DNA of 64,000 nt from Lineus longissimus (GCF_910592395.1 NC_088310.1:24879491-24943490), one strand, 5' to 3'; shown: positions 12,551 through 26,069, numbered from the stretch's first letter. The notes: a model not told the origin generated them from the sequence alone. Program-made: numbers and translations.

Positions 12551-13362
12551 AATGATGATTACATGTATCCCAAATTACATTGATCTCTTGAACATAATGC
12601 AAGGTCATTCTTACGCATCTAAAGATATTGCCAATAACAAAATATTTACAGCAGCCACCTGGGCTTAAGGAATTGATAAGGAACTGAAGATACTGGTTTT
12701 CTCGACAGGCACTGCAATGGTTAAGTTAAAACGGAGGTGGTAGCCAAAGTTCTGGGTGAAAAGACAGCTCTACAAAGAGTTGTTTTTTGAGACAACCAGT
12801 AAAGACAGACAGAGAGGTATCAATTTCTATTCTAAAACACCTCATTATACATATCATATTATGGGTATTATCAACCCAGATTATGCTGTTTATTTACAGA
12901 TTTTATATCAACCCAAGAGGCTATGGTCATCTGACCAAAACCTCCAACTGGGGTCAAAATGAGGCTGATACTTTCAAAACTCCTTTAAAAATGACATATT
13001 GTAACCAAAGTGTTTTAGAATACTTACTTAATCCAAACTGCTCTTATCTGTGAACATTACAATAATAGCAAATACAGTGGATTTGTCTGCAATGACCGAC
13101 ATATAGCAGACAGTGGTGTTAGCAGGACACCTGCACCTGCTGTTTTACACACAAAAGTACTTAACAATAAAGGAAATATGACCGCTTCAACTGCCTGTCA
13201 GTAATTGGAAAATTCTTTGGAAGCTGGAACTTTACAAAATACAAATTCCTAATGGAACCTTATTGGTTAACCCAAGCCCAGACTTTCAGTCCAATTGGGT
13301 TAAAATGTTGAAACCTCAAAATAGTCACTGGCATTGGCTACTATGGAGGAGACTGGAGGCTA

Positions 13363-14967
13363 CTATGGAGGAGAATTCAGGATACTATCTCGGAGTGCCT
13401 TCAAATGTGCCATTACCTTCTTGTCAGCTTTTTTTGAATCATGACCAATTAAACGCGAACGATGGAACGTCATGATGGTTTTCCATGTTGCAATATCATT
13501 ACTCACAATATCGAGGGTGGTGGAATTAGAGGCAAGGGGAGGAAGACTTTTGACAGACGACTTATCGATCTGCACTGTGTGGATGAACATTTCTATGGTC
13601 AATTCTTGTCGACTTCTTCGTTTAAGAATCTTTAAAATGTGGGCTTTCATCAAACAGTAGTTTTTTATAGCTATTTTCTTATCTAAACTGTTCGAAAAAA
13701 GCAGAAGACTGTTGTTTTTACCCGTGTTAACATTTTCAAATGGAAAGTGACCCCTCCTTTGTTCATGCCGGTTTAAATGGTTCAGTGAGTCAAACCTTTC
13801 ATTACAAACTAGACACTTAGTTATGTTCAGTGCAGTGTATTCAGCTACCTTAATTCCTGATACTGGGGCAAGGGCATATTTCTCCATCACATCCGTCTGA
13901 CAATGCTTAACCCTGTAATGCAAACCACACTGGAAAACATTACAAAATATTTTTCCACATTCGGGACATCTCACAATATGGCTTTTAAGCAGAGCAGAAC
14001 GTTCGAGAACATACAATTTTTTCTTGACGTCAAGCAACTCAACATTGTTGCCCGTCTTCTTTACTCCATAAACACTAGCTGAATAATGCCTTGAGCTCTT
14101 TAAATGACTTTGCATGTTCAGCTTGTTGGACACATTTTCATCATGTTCACAGTAGTCACATTTAAGAATGTTAGTGATTTGCACATTTTTAACAGATTCA
14201 GGTCCTTCCTTTTTGAAGTCATTTTCTGGTGGTTTTTTTATCGTAGAAGTAGTGCCAGACACTGGCCTTGCGCTTTCAGCACTGGCAGAGCTGGAGCTAT
14301 CAGAGGCAGACGATCCCAAGCTGGAAACTTTATTGACAATAGAAATTGCAGATGCAATGGATTTATCCACAAATCTTGAGGAGGAGTTAACAGTTGTAAT
14401 ATTGAGCACCGATTTTCCAGGTTCAATCACTTTCATTGGACTAATTGCTCGTTTCCTAACTTCCGTCTCCTCCTGTTTCAGGGGACTAACAACAATAAGA
14501 TTACCAGCTGTAGCTTTTCCACTCATTCCAATTGATTCCGGACAAGGTCGTTTTTCTTCTCCCACGACTATCAAATTATCAGATTTCCGCTTCGCAACAC
14601 TACCTGAACTAGATGCATTCAACTGATGAGGTGTTCCTGATGCATAGGTTGGTATCTGGCTTTGATTTAGACCAAACTGTTCGAAACTACGGTCAGATTT
14701 CCAACTGTATGAGGGGGGACCAATAGTGACTCCTTGATCACGCTGAAGTAGAAACATAACACGATTTGTATCGATTTTGTCTGGTATTCCTAGCTTTTCT
14801 TTCAGTTTGAAGGTGCCCTTCCTCTCTGACCACTCACAAACACCCTTGATAAGAGCTGCCCTTGCCTGAACCAACTCATGTTTAGGATAAGGATCTGTGT
14901 ACTCCTCGATAAACTTTCTTGGAACATACTCTGTTGTTGTAAGCCGCTCGTCATCTTCAGACGCCAT
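13363..14967 (-). CDS. C2H2 zinc-finger protein, family not recognised
   Basis: A single coding exon of 534 residues. The N-terminal ~90 residues look folded (EYVPRKFIEEYTDPYPKHEL, then ALIKGVCEWSERKGTFKLKE). The middle, roughly residues 100-270, is Ser/Thr-rich and probably disordered. Three C2H2-type fingers follow: CDYC-x17-H-x5-H (irregular linker), CPECGKIFCNVFQCGLHYRVKH and CLVCNERFDSLNHLNRHEQRRGH. The spacing between fingers is long and irregular, unlike KRAB-type tandem arrays. A basic C-terminal region ends HLKALRDSILNSPP. An acceptor (ctttttcag) sits 24 bases before the ATG at 14991/14992, so an untranslated first exon lies upstream. A nuclear nucleic-acid-binding role is likely from the fingers, but no target can be named. 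Head-to-head with ZFYVE1. Confidence 0.8.
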   Translation of the reverse strand: MASEDDERLTTTEYVPRKFIEEYTDPYPKHELVQARAALIKGVCEWSERKGTFKLKEKLGIPDKIDTNRVMFLLQRDQGVTIGPPSYSWKSDRSFEQFGLNQSQIPTYASGTPHQLNASSSGSVAKRKSDNLIVVGEEKRPCPESIGMSGKATAGNLIVVSPLKQEETEVRKRAISPMKVIEPGKSVLNITTVNSSSRFVDKSIASAISIVNKVSSLGSSASDSSSSASAESARPVSGTTSTIKKPPENDFKKEGPESVKNVQITNILKCDYCEHDENVSNKLNMQSHLKSSRHYSASVYGVKKTGNNVELLDVKKKLYVLERSALLKSHIVRCPECGKIFCNVFQCGLHYRVKHCQTDVMEKYALAPVSGIKVAEYTALNITKCLVCNERFDSLNHLNRHEQRRGHFPFENVNTGKNNSLLLFSNSLDKKIAIKNYCLMKAHILKILKRRSRQELTIEMFIHTVQIDKSSVKSLPPLASNSTTLDIVSNDIATWKTIMTFHRSRLIGHDSKKADKKVMAHLKALRDSILNSPP

Positions 14968-14991
14968 GACTGTGTCAGAAATTCCTTGCCT

Positions 14992-15876
14992 CTGAAAAAG
15001 TTAAAACAAAATCATATGATAATGGAGTGTAAGGAAATGACAATAAAATGACAAAGTTGAAAGTCAATGATGATGATACTATTACTAGATCACCCAAGAC
15101 CTACACAAACGTCACAACACCAAGAATCTCAATCTTGACACTAGAGGCGCTTTTTGGAAATTTTTCAATTTCATCACTGTGCGAGCTTGCAAGAATCTAT
15201 TTCCTAAACTAATATTGGACAGATTTCAATGGGAATGTGCACCCACACTCCAGGGCCAATCTTGACATAATCAATCTAATAAGATATCGACAGTTTAGGT
15301 ACAATGGACATGCCCACTAGCTTTCACTATTCCCTAATGGTCTAGTACTAGTAAATAAAGACTAAAAAGAGGGATTTTCAACTTTTAATCGACAAAAAAC
15401 TCACAATTTTTGCTTTTTGTTCTTTTGTTCGAGGGGATTTCCACCATTTTCAAAGATTATCACGTGAGTTTTCGCCATCGCTAAAAACTGCTGCATGGTT
15501 TTTCACTGATTTCGGGAGAACTAATTCTATTGTCTCGAAACTACTCCTCAGAGCACTTAACATGATGAAAATAATTCATAAATAGAGTACAATGATTACT
15601 TTGATAGTTGAAAAGTCTTGAAAATTAGCTCTGTATCCATTTCAAACCGCACGAAGTCTCTCGTTCCGCTTACCAGATTCTCATTTTTAGTCAAACCCAT
15701 CGAGATCCCTCGTTCCGCTTACCAGATTCTCATTTTTAGTCAAACCCATCGAGATTTCCTCACTTCCGTGTTTACCATTTTCATGATTCAGCCCGAATAA
15801 CATGAAATAGATAAGGACGTTATCTTCGCTTTTCCAGTGCAATAGGGCAATATTCACTATTGTTGGCTAGATTGGC
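14992..15876. promoter_or_regulatory. Shared promoter region of the zinc-finger gene and ZFYVE1
   Basis: The two divergent start codons are 909 bases apart. The interval must contain the noncoding first exon of the zinc-finger gene and the ZFYVE1 5'UTR. An E-box/CLEAR-like cacgtg occurs near 15462 (tatcacgtgagttt). Two 49-bp tandem copies lie at 15659-15757. Promoter activity is inferred from position. Confidence 0.4.
15659..15757. repeat. Two tandem copies of a 49-bp unit
   Basis: The unit tcgttccgcttaccagattc... (continuing to ...cccatcgaga) begins at 15661 and again at 15710 with essentially no changes, a recent direct duplication. It sits in the 5' flank or 5'UTR of ZFYVE1, so copy number could alter its promoter or leader. 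Confidence 0.8.
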
Positions 15877-18800
15877 ATGTCGGCTGGAAGTAGAAGACAT
15901 CAGAAAAGCAGATCTTCGAAACGATTCTGCGAAGAAAAGTTTGCATGCGACGGCGTTCGCACTGAAGCCACTTTCACTTGTGATGAGTGTGGGACTGGAC
16001 AATGTGCTGCATGTGAGGCCAAACTGCATGACATTTCCAAGTTTAGATACCACGATCGAAAAAAAATAGAAGTGCCACCAGATCACCTGTTGTGTCAGAA
16101 TTTCTCTTGCTCAGAAAGGAACTATGCAGACCTAAGCTGTGAGGAGTGCAAGCTAAATTTTTGCTTCTTTTGTGATTCAAAGTTGCATGCTGTTGGTCGG
16201 AAGAAGAATCACAAACGGTCACCATACCGACCACCTGTGCCAGTGAATAATCAGGCAAAAGACATTCTCTTGGTGGATGTAAAGCCTGTTGAAAATCAGA
16301 TTCGTCAGAGAAGAAACAACAGTGGTCGTGGTAGAGGTTTGTCTTCTGGTTTTTCAATCAAACCAAATATCATTGCTGATTGTGCTAGTCCTAGCAGTCC
16401 GACCTCGGATGATGATGGTGATTTTTTTACGCTGGGACATGTCAGTGATGACCATTTCTCTTCTAGTCCTCCAAAACATCTAGCAAATTTTAAACATTTA
16501 AGATCTTTGAAGTCCAACCAACCTGTTGGTCTGAATGCTGCTGTCTTAGACCTTGATGTGCCAAAGGAGAACACGATTCCAGGACATATTGGAATCACAG
16601 GAAATATACCACATAAACATCCAGGATTTGCTGAACCTGTTGCATCAACTGCAACCAAAAGATGCGATAATAAAAGCACAAAGAAAGACATTGTGATCAC
16701 AGAGAAACCAGATATAGGCCTTTCAGCAAATATTCAGGAACTTGGGGTAGATACAACTGTTCTGCAAGAAGACAGGTTTGACAGTCTATTCATAGCAAAA
16801 TCAGACGAATTTAAATCTTTCCATAACTCCGAGGAATTTAAAGGAGTTGAACCTCTAGAGGATTACTTTGCCTCCCTTTCAAAGACACCTGAAGAAAACA
16901 TACCTATTTTCAATACAGCCAACCATTTACCAGTTGATCTGATAGAGGAGACTGAGAGTGAGACACGCACAATCTATCCTGACATTGAAGAAGAGCTTGG
17001 CAATTGCACTGAAATTGAAGACATAAAGGAGGAGTCCATCCCCAATAAGGAATACCATATTCAGAAACAAAGTGGTCATAGTAGCATGTCAAGTATACCA
17101 GATATTGCTCAGACTACCCTTGAGAGTTCCTTGAGATCATTGGGGATGTCTAGTGATGACATGTGGAAGATTTATGAAGGATACAAGAGCTTCCCCATTG
17201 TTAATGAGCAAGAGGAACTTCAGGTGGGTATCATGTAGCATAATGGAATCCTGGTACATAGACATAGCTGGAATGTTCCAAACTTTCTATCTGGTTAAGA
17301 CCCCTCTTTCTGTAAACTGCGACCATCTTGGGATGTAACAAGAACTTGTCAAATAGTCTTAACCACTTTGAGCTCATTTTTTCCCATTCATTAAAATAGA
17401 AACTGAAAGAAACATGACAGCTACACAAAGACATCTAAATTATTGTGACATAGAAAGAATTATATTTGCAGTGTCAGTCAAGTAATCAAAAATGTCTTTG
17501 TTATGCATGGTGTCCTTCTTTCGTTTTTCAATGGAATTTGCTTTGTACTATAAATATAACTTGTGTCTGCTAACATAATAAACGAAAGGATAAAGACTTG
17601 GCTTTGCAAAATATGCTCAGCTTAACTCAGTTTTGTCCTCTATTGCCTTTTCAGGTGGAAAGCGAGAAAGATTTCTTCCTAAGGTTAGGGATATCAAATG
17701 AAACTGATGTGAAAGTTGTCTCTATATTTGGGAACACAGGCGATGGGAAGTCTTACACTCTAAACCATACCTTTTTTGGCGGCCAAGAGGTCTTCACGAC
17801 ATGTCCTAGTCAGTCATCCTGTACAATAGGCGTCTGGTGTGCCTATAGTAAGGAGAACAAGGCCATCATAGTTGACACAGAAGGAATGCTGGGTTCAACC
17901 TCCAATGCCAATCAACGGACAAGGCTCTTACTAAAGGTTCTTGCAATATCAGATGTTGTAATCTACAGGACTAACGCGGAGCGGCTGCATGCGGATATGT
18001 TTAAATTTCTTGGTGATGCGTCAAATTCATACTTGAAGCATTTCTCAAAGGAACTCAGTGCTGCCATGAAGAGGTTTGATCTTGGTGATGGTCAACTTTC
18101 TCGACTTGGTCCATCTGTTATCATTTTTCATGAGACAAAACACACAGATATACTGGGAGCAGGCATGCATGGTGAGTATTGTGTACTTAGTTAAAATCTG
18201 ATGCTCGGAAAGTATTAAGTTAAAAAGATTTCCTTAGAATATGCTTGTCAATAAATCTGGGGCAGTCTTTTGATATTGCCATTTATTTTGTTAAAACATA
18301 AGCATGACGTTTGTGTATTAGTACAGACATGCATGTAGGTTAGGTTGTATAGTTTCATGTCTAGTGTCTTGCATGAGGTAAATAACCTCTCCTACAATTT
18401 AACTGTTACCAGTACATGTACGTCACAGTATAGTGAACATTGTATGATGAACCAGATTTAAAGTGTTCGACCTTAAAATTTACATCCAAAGTCTTTGGTG
18501 AATCATACCGTTGTGCTATTGTGATCAATAATTGTGTGATAATAATCATGTGAATCAAGCACTTAATGCGTAAGAAATGACAGATGGATTTTCCAAATCA
18601 CAAAACATAAAAGTGATGTCATTTAAATATTTTTTTATTATAAATCATGTAAATGTATATATCTCCAGGTCAAGAATACAAAAATACTGTCCACAAAAAG
18701 TTGACCAGCCACTTTAAAACATCAAATTGCAAAACAGATGCCTTTTGTGCCCTGAACTATGTTGGGACAAAAACAGAAAAAAACACAAACTTCAATGAGT

Positions 18801-21800
18801 TGCATCGTGAAGTCAGACAACAGTTGGAGAATACGTCAGTCAGGGCTCCCAGGAGTGTAAGGGTCATCTATGGAGCACTGAAGGTCAGTATATATTCTGT
18901 TTTCTTATTTGATCCAGATCATATGACTCGTCTTGTCCAGTAACCAAAGACAGAGCAGAGGAGCTATGGCCAGTGCAATCTAAAGCTACAACTTGCAAGC
19001 AAGGGTTTTAGGTTAAGAATAGAGTCCAAAAGTAAGAAAAGCCGTTTGATTTAGAAGTCATTACTTGGCCTCTGCTGACCTGTCAAATGCCTGCAACCAT
19101 CCAACTCATGGCAACTCACAACCTTAGAAAAATGTATTGGTTTTTTTGTTGATGATTTCTCTATTCATTCTTTGTAGGCTCTCAATGAGAAGTTCAATGG
19201 TGATATTGGCATGCACTTGCCCAGTACATTTCCTGATGAGTATTTTACGTGCCAAGCTGTATGCTTATCCTGTGGGTAAGTGTTGTGGCAATAAAATCAT
19301 TTGAATCCCTTTTAAGTATCATCCTCTCTAGGTATCCTTCAGCCTAGGGGCCAAGGGGCAATGGCAAGGAGCATCAGCTACTCTTCTTGCCTAAGGGGGA
19401 CTATAGGCATAAGTAGGGGGGTTAAATTGGCCATCTTAGGGTAGTTGGAAGCTATTTATTGTGTGTGGAAGTGCAGTCTTCTCCACTGCGTCATTGACCT
19501 GACCATTGTATTTCAGCGCCCGATGTACCAAGTCCATGAACCATGCAAAGGAGGATGCAGACCATGATGCTGGGCCAGAGAAAAATTGTGTGTTTACCAC
19601 CAAGTACAACAACACAGTCTTCACTTGCAAGGTAGCGTTCAATTCAGATTCTTTCAGGGCAACACGCTCCATATACTACGTGGCTGTTCTAAAAGTATAC
19701 ATAGCTATTTTGACTCTATTACAGGAGCTTAAATGATTGAAGGACACTTTTTCTCTTGCTCACTTTGCACACAATGCCTATGATTCATAATATAACAGCT
19801 AATTGACCTTTGGTGGCTTTCTATGACCAATTGCTGTAGTTAAAGGTAATTGTTTTGTTTTTGCGATCTTTTCTGATAGATAATATCTATATCAAGTAAA
19901 CACGATATTTTAGATGTTTATAGGCCTATGTATATTACTTTTATGTGTTTTGACCTAATAAAATCTATGGCAAAACAGTTCATAATTCTTGTGCATGTTA
20001 CTACAATGTAGCTTGTGCTTGTACTGGTGCCAATAAGTCAGTTGATCATTTAAACAAGTGGCTGATCTTCCTTGTGTCCATTCTCCCTAACAAAATAAAC
20101 AAGCGGCCTCTTCTTTTTCAGATCTGCCACATGGCTGGGAAAGGTAATAAGATTGTCATACCAAAGACTGCATCATCTTCAGATGGGGCATGGGTAGGAC
20201 TAGCAAAGTTTGCATGGTCAGGGTAAGTGTATGCTCCGAGTTTCTCCTGCTTTGCCTTGCTCTTTGGAGAAGATTTCTGAAATTATAAGACTAAGAGACA
20301 TCTATTTGATTATTTTGAGTTGTATGCAGATCTTTGAAACTTGTACCTTTCTGTTGCAGTTATATCTTGGAGTGCCCACAACATGGCATCATCTACCAGA
20401 GTCGTAAATACTGGTATGGTAATGAAGAACCAGAAAAGGAAGCAGTCAGGACTGAGATCAGACATGTTTGGCCAGGGGTAAGTTTCTGGTGGTCTTCCGC
20501 ATCAAGAGGCTACTCTTCTCGAGATGAAAATTTAATTTCCTAGTGTTTGTAACCATAAAACTACTAGGAAGGCACTGTGACCATAGTCAGGGGGAGAAAA
20601 TGTGGACCTAGGAAAGCATGGATGAACCAACCTCGGCATGGTTGAGCCCATCAGTTAGGCAGCTGAAGCCAGGACTGGGCACTCGTCACTGTTGCTGGTT
20701 GGAATTATGTCTCTTAGACGACACTGAGCAACATAAGCATAACTTCCCCTAGTACAAACTTTGTGTGAATAGTTCTGGCCCAACATCAACTCCGACTTCT
20801 TCTCCTTAATATTGCATGTGAGAATTAGTTGTTTTTTTCTCTGTAGGGCAACACAGTGCTCCAAAGTTCTCATAATGCTGGAAGAAAGCTGCTGGATGGG
20901 ATGTCCTACTTGTCTGATACTGTGAGTGGAGTGAGTGCTAAACCAACCAAGATGCTCTCAGCCTGGATGGCAGATCAGATCGCTCCTGCTTACTGGATAC
21001 CCAATTCGGAGATAATTGTAAGTATCCCCCCCCCCCCTAATCACACACAATAACTCAAAGACAATATTTGGCAATCCATGAAAAAAATATATTACTTTGT
21101 CGTGACCTTACTGACCCTGCTAAAACAGCCCCTGCTTGAAAGCTTTAATTGGTAAAAAAATATATTTTTCAGAAATGTCATGCTTGTGAGGCTGAATTTG
21201 GCCACAGTGAAACGAAACATCACTGTCGGGCGTGTGGACATGGATTCTGTGATGCGTGTTCATCACAGAAGAAGCCAGTGCCAGAACGAGGCTGGGGAGA
21301 GACCCCAGTCCGGGTTTGTAACGGTTGTTACAATGGTGCTGGAAATCCAGGTAAGGTTGATTCCTATTTTCTCAAAAAATTCATGTTCATGATAGACTAG
21401 AAAATTTCACTTATTTCCTGAAGGTGTTTTGAGCATGCAAGAGCATGGGTCAGTGCCAAAGCCATCCTAGGACCTCATGTGGAGTAACTAAGTCATAAAG
21501 ACTAAACCACTACATGTACATGCAACTGTATTATACCTTGTAGGTCAAGATGTGCTGAAACAACACAGTTTCTACATTTGAGTCAGCAGCATAAAATTTG
21601 TTTGGTTAGTGGAGAACACTGCAGATATTTCTTCATCGTGTTTTTATTTTACAAAATATTCACTGCATGTTTTTCTATTTTTCGTTTACCCATATATATA
21701 GTTGAAATTCCAGATGGGGAGGACCCACAGGTTACGGCTAGGAAGGTCGGAGAAACCATCGCTAACACTGTCGGCTTTGTTGCATCTGTCATAGAGTACC

Positions 21801-22393
21801 CCAAGGGTGAGTACCAAGAGTCAATCAACCTCATTCTTTTCAGGCATTGTGCAAGAGGGAAATGCAAACCAAGGTGTCTTCCTAAATCAATGAAAATTTT
21901 GCATTGCATGTTTTCTTGTTCAGATAGCTTACTCAGTGAAAGTAAATCATGAAAGTGCTGAGAATGCAAGATAGTTGGGATACATACAGTGAAGTAGAGG
22001 CAGGAGGTCCGATACTTTGATGACAGTTGAAGTGACGTTGTTGTATTCTTATCGGGGTGACATGGAGTCCAACCTTAGGTGCACTGGGCAAGCCCAGAGT
22101 TATTTTGAATATTTGAAATTTTGAATCCATGCCTTAAAGCGTCGTGTCACATCCTTTCAGATTTCATCAAGGATTCAGCACGGCCAGACTACTGGGAGCC
22201 AGACAGTGAGATCACCCATTGTAATGTTTGCAACAAGGAGTTCGACAGCAAGCTCAGCAAACACCACTGTCGGAGTTGTGGGAAGGGCGTGTGTCGTGTG
22301 TGTTCTCAGTTTAGGAGGAAGGTCCCATCAAGAGGTTGGGACGAGCCCGTCAGAGTGTGTAAACAGTGCAACAAAAAGAAGGGGGATCTTTAG
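15877..22393 (+). CDS. ZFYVE1: ZFYVE1 / DFCP1 (double FYVE-containing protein 1)
   Basis: PI3P-binding ATPase of omegasomes, ER and lipid droplets. Eleven exons: 15877-17223, 17655-18171, 18669-18883, 19178-19275, 19517-19631, 20122-20222, 20360-20477, 20847-21017, 21173-21350, 21702-21806 and 22161-22393. They sum to 3198 nt, or 1065 residues (human 777). The first ~110 residues carry paired B-box-like zinc motifs (CDECGTGQCAACEAKLH, CEECKLNFCFFCDSKLH). A poorly conserved acidic/Ser-rich linker fills about 110-445. The P-loop GNTGDGKS is at 475-482, followed by DTEGMLG and RTRLLLKVLAISDVVIYRT. A Cys-rich segment (CLSCGARCTKSMNH) precedes two FYVE domains, with KHHCRACGHGFC and PVRVCNGC, then KHHCRSCGKGVC and PVRVCKQC. 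The second keeps the WxxD motif (WEPD); the first has WIPN. The stop follows KKKGDL, as in human. The 3'UTR reaches 24.36 kb. Confidence 0.97.
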
Positions 22394-24364
22394 TTGCTGA
22401 TTTTGTGTGTTGTGACTATAACTCTTCCCCTATAGTCAATAACGTCCGTGATATGTGTTTTGGTATCAAGCACATACCATCGAGTCTGAAACAATGCAAC
22501 AATGTTGTGCCAAAACCCTGGCCTTCGGTGTCTGATTCCATGAGAGCATTTTCCTGCAGCAGTGCTACTACCAGCCTGGCCGTTATTTGGTGGTGGTATT
22601 AAAAATAGCCTATTATCACTGTTGATGGTAATAGAAGAATCATCAAAAGATGCCAAGTGCACCAGTGGGTAATTTTGATTTCCAAACAACTGCTGGGTCC
22701 AAACGTAGTTTTGCCGAAGCCAGAAAGTGCTCTCGTTAAATCAAGCCTTTATAATCATTGGTCCCTGCAGCTTGGACTGGAAATATGAGACCCCTCTACC
22801 CTGTATACTATACCAATGCTATGTAAGTGGTTCTTTAAAATATAGTTTGCTAAAATACTGTAACCTCCTTTAACTGATGAAGTTATCCTTAGAGGAAAAA
22901 AGTTCAACATTATATATCAGATGTCATTGGCCTCAATGAGCAACACATTCACCAAATGTCATTTTCGGGGTACTTCAGTCAAAAACAAAAATGGAATGAA
23001 TAGCTTTTTGAATACGTTTCATTGTGATATAGAAGATAACTTCATTGTTTATATTGAATTGCTGTACATTGTATATTTGATGTAAATACTTTAAAATAGT
23101 GTCATAGTCAGAGTAGGATTTATCATCTCAATTGTTGGTTATAAAGGGTATATTTTTTGCCGATATAGCATAGGAATAGATGAAAAACAAAAGACCCTTG
23201 CAATATTGACAAATTAGTAGTTACTCTTCTTGTATTCTCTAAAATAGTACTCTCTGCATGACCTTTGCATGTATGAATAGCATTGACGTCTTAGATCAGT
23301 CATAGAAAGGCTGTTTGAAATAGAAATAGACGCTTACAACACTGTAGTAACTGCGTAGTGCAACAATGGTCATAATTGTTGACCATGTAGTAGGCTAAAG
23401 CATTTGCCAGTGGTTCGTTCCAAATCAAATTTCTTGTTTTTTCTGCTGATACAGTGTCCGATTTTGTCAATGCAAGTATTTTAGATACTTAAGATTTTGA
23501 ATTTCATCTCAGAGGAGAAAATGTATTTAACTGGTGCGGCATTTGTGTAAAATCACCACAAATCTGAGTGCCATTTTCTGATGAAATGGACAATTGGTCT
23601 ACTGGAGGAATACTGATATGTTTTTTGTAGATAACAAACTTACTTTCAAAATATACTTAGCCTGATTATGCTGCTTGTAATGTATAACAAATGTTCTGCA
23701 GAAAGTCAACATAGTTATATCAATAACTCCAATAAATCAATTTAAGCTACATGTACACCTGCGTCAAAGGCTGTGGCGATGTCCATCCAAGGTTGTTATC
23801 AAAGTTAAGTCAATCACAGCCTTGAGGTAACTGAGATGTAGACACGCACACATGCTGTATCATTATAATTTACACTATCATCTGTGTACAGCAAATGTCA
23901 ACACTTGGCTGTATATGTGCTTTTCTTCGTCTGTGATGGTAACCTTCTGATTTTGTGTTGCTTGGTGCATGTTTTATTAGCAACTCACTTGCGTAGTGTG
24001 TAAAGAGTACGGATTTTAACTTCAAACAAAACTATGAACTTCTTTGAAGGCCTACTCTATTCGTTAAGAAATTGAAGGTTTATGAAACTCCTTTGTGTGG
24101 GGAATGTTCTGAATATGAATTTCAACATAGCTGTTGCGTAGACTGATATACTAATACTGTATAACAGCTAAGTTTATGCAAATGGGTTTGCATAAAACTG
24201 CACTTTTTTTCCACCATTATAAGTCATTATTATTGTTAAAGAATGATTTAAGTATATGTACAGGTTTTCACAATTGTGTGCAGATTCTGGCTTTTTCTTT
24301 TGTTTGTATACTCAATCAATGGTTGTAAATGTACTGATGTATTATATAGTGGAGGAAAAATAAA
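22394..24364 (+). other. Long 3'UTR of ZFYVE1 with polyadenylation signal
   Basis: After the ZFYVE1 stop there are about 2 kb of AT-rich sequence without plausible coding exons, ending in AATAAA at 24359-24364. No nearer canonical signal stands out, so I assign it as 3'UTR. Shorter isoforms from variant signals are possible. Confidence 0.5.
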
Positions 24365-24649
24365 GCTGAAAATAGTTACAAAATGAGTGATTTGTTTGTT
24401 TTAATACCTTTAGCTGATTGAAGGTAAATCTGATTTTATATCAAATATCAAAATCACTTGAAGTATCATGGGCGTTGGAAGATATATATGAATTCTAGTA
24501 GATTGTTTGGGTGAGCTTGTCAGATATGTCATCCTGTTGCCTGTGGCATTACAGGAAATGTCCTATGTGATATGAGAAATTTCTAAGGACGCCTAATAGA
24601 CTTCAGATGAAAGCAAAATAGATTTGTACCTGTTGCAATAACCTGCTCA

Positions 24650-25262
24650 TCAATGCCTCAGGATTCTTTGTCTCCAAAGATTTATCTGAGAGCTGGCTGA
24701 GACTAAATTCCCAGCTGGCAGATATGCTTCTCAACATCTCCGGATTGTTTGTCCCCAAAGATTTATCTGGGAGTTGGATGAGGCTATGTGAATTACATTC
24801 TCTCAAATGGCTCTGGAGTGCTTGTCCCCAAATCAGTATATGAGCTGGCAGAGATGCTTAACTGTAGCCAACTGATGCTCCTCAGTCCTAGTACACAGCA
24901 GCCGCTGATGGAGCTTGTTTCCTGTTCCGAAGCTGGTTGTCTCTTGGGAGTCATATCTGAAGAATAATCTTTTCCTCGTTTTTATTTCTGCTGTTATTGA
25001 CACAAGCTTGCAATTAATATCTAGATCATTGATCAGCGAGCGATTTACAAAACTGTCTAAATTTACATCAAGCAACTCTTTGATTTGGGAAGGCATATGT
25101 CTTGTATGTCTCCCTGTAGAGACCATGTCACAACAAATCTGATGACAGTAGCTGCTACAATGTCCAAGATCTAAATAGTACAAAAATGTAGTTACCAGCT
25201 GGCTTCACTCGTCCTAGACTCTGTCACAACCAAGCTGATGACAGTAGCTAGTGTTACAATTC
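24650..25262. repeat. Degenerate repeats between the ZFYVE1 and DCAF4 3' ends
   Basis: Three diverged copies of a unit around ggattgtttgtccccaaaga (near 24660, 24743 and 24815) share ttatctgagagctggctgag-type tails. A second motif, tgatgacagtagct...acaat, occurs near 25140 and 25238. These are old, small duplications with no coding sense that I could support. Confidence 0.4.
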
Positions 25263-26069
25263 TGATTCCACTATCTTTTTCGTTAGGCCCTTGTGCCTGT
25301 GCCTATAGAAGAGACGGCCAAGTACATTGTACCTGTCTTCACAAGCATGGTGAGATGATAGCTCCGCCTAAAGGAGTAGGCCCTGGTGTGCATGTCATCT
25401 GGAGCACAGTGACATGTTAGGTCAATCCAAGACAGCAGGCCCAGATGACTACTATGGGAGAGACAAGACTGTGAATATCTTCCAGAAAATTGTGAGATGC
25501 CAGCTTAGACCAAGTCAGATCATAATGCATGTGGGCTACTGGAATAACGACCAGCTTATGCATGTCAGAGAGAAGTTAGCTCTATCCAAGGAAAAGGGTC
25601 AGGGCCTTTGGCAAAAGTCATTTCTAAAGAACACACAGTCATCCCTAGCAGCTTTACAACATAGGGCCATGATATATGAATCCGTAGGACATTTGAGTTT
25701 GGGAATGGTCCATGTATATGATCATTTTTTTCGAGGCACACATTTTTGTTCCAGCTATGGTATGAGCTGTGGTAGTGTCATTGATAATGAACCATGTCTT
25801 TGAGGATAGGTTTTAGGACATAGTCAACTGAGACAGTAAGTACCTCAGAGCCCAGGTAAACGAGATTTTTATCCTGTACTAAATGGATCAAACAACCTTA
25901 GTAATACTTTGGTCTCCGTGGGGCGTGTTGACATCCCCTATTTCTCCTCTCTATGCTTTATTGGGCTTCGTGTTCATTCCAGATGCCCTTTCATCTTGTC
26001 AACGGGCAATGGTGTCTTTGTAAGATGACGACAGACGTTACAGGACTGATTTTTTTTTGAAAAACAAGG

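Noticed and set aside
25414-25803. Open frame of 129 residues on the plus strand between ZFYVE1 and DCAF4, with a VGYWNND segment faintly like ionotropic glutamate receptors.
   Set aside because: Only a short chance-like resemblance, no flanking exons with matching phase, and it lies in a repeat-bearing intergenic stretch. Not supportable as a gene or pseudogene.
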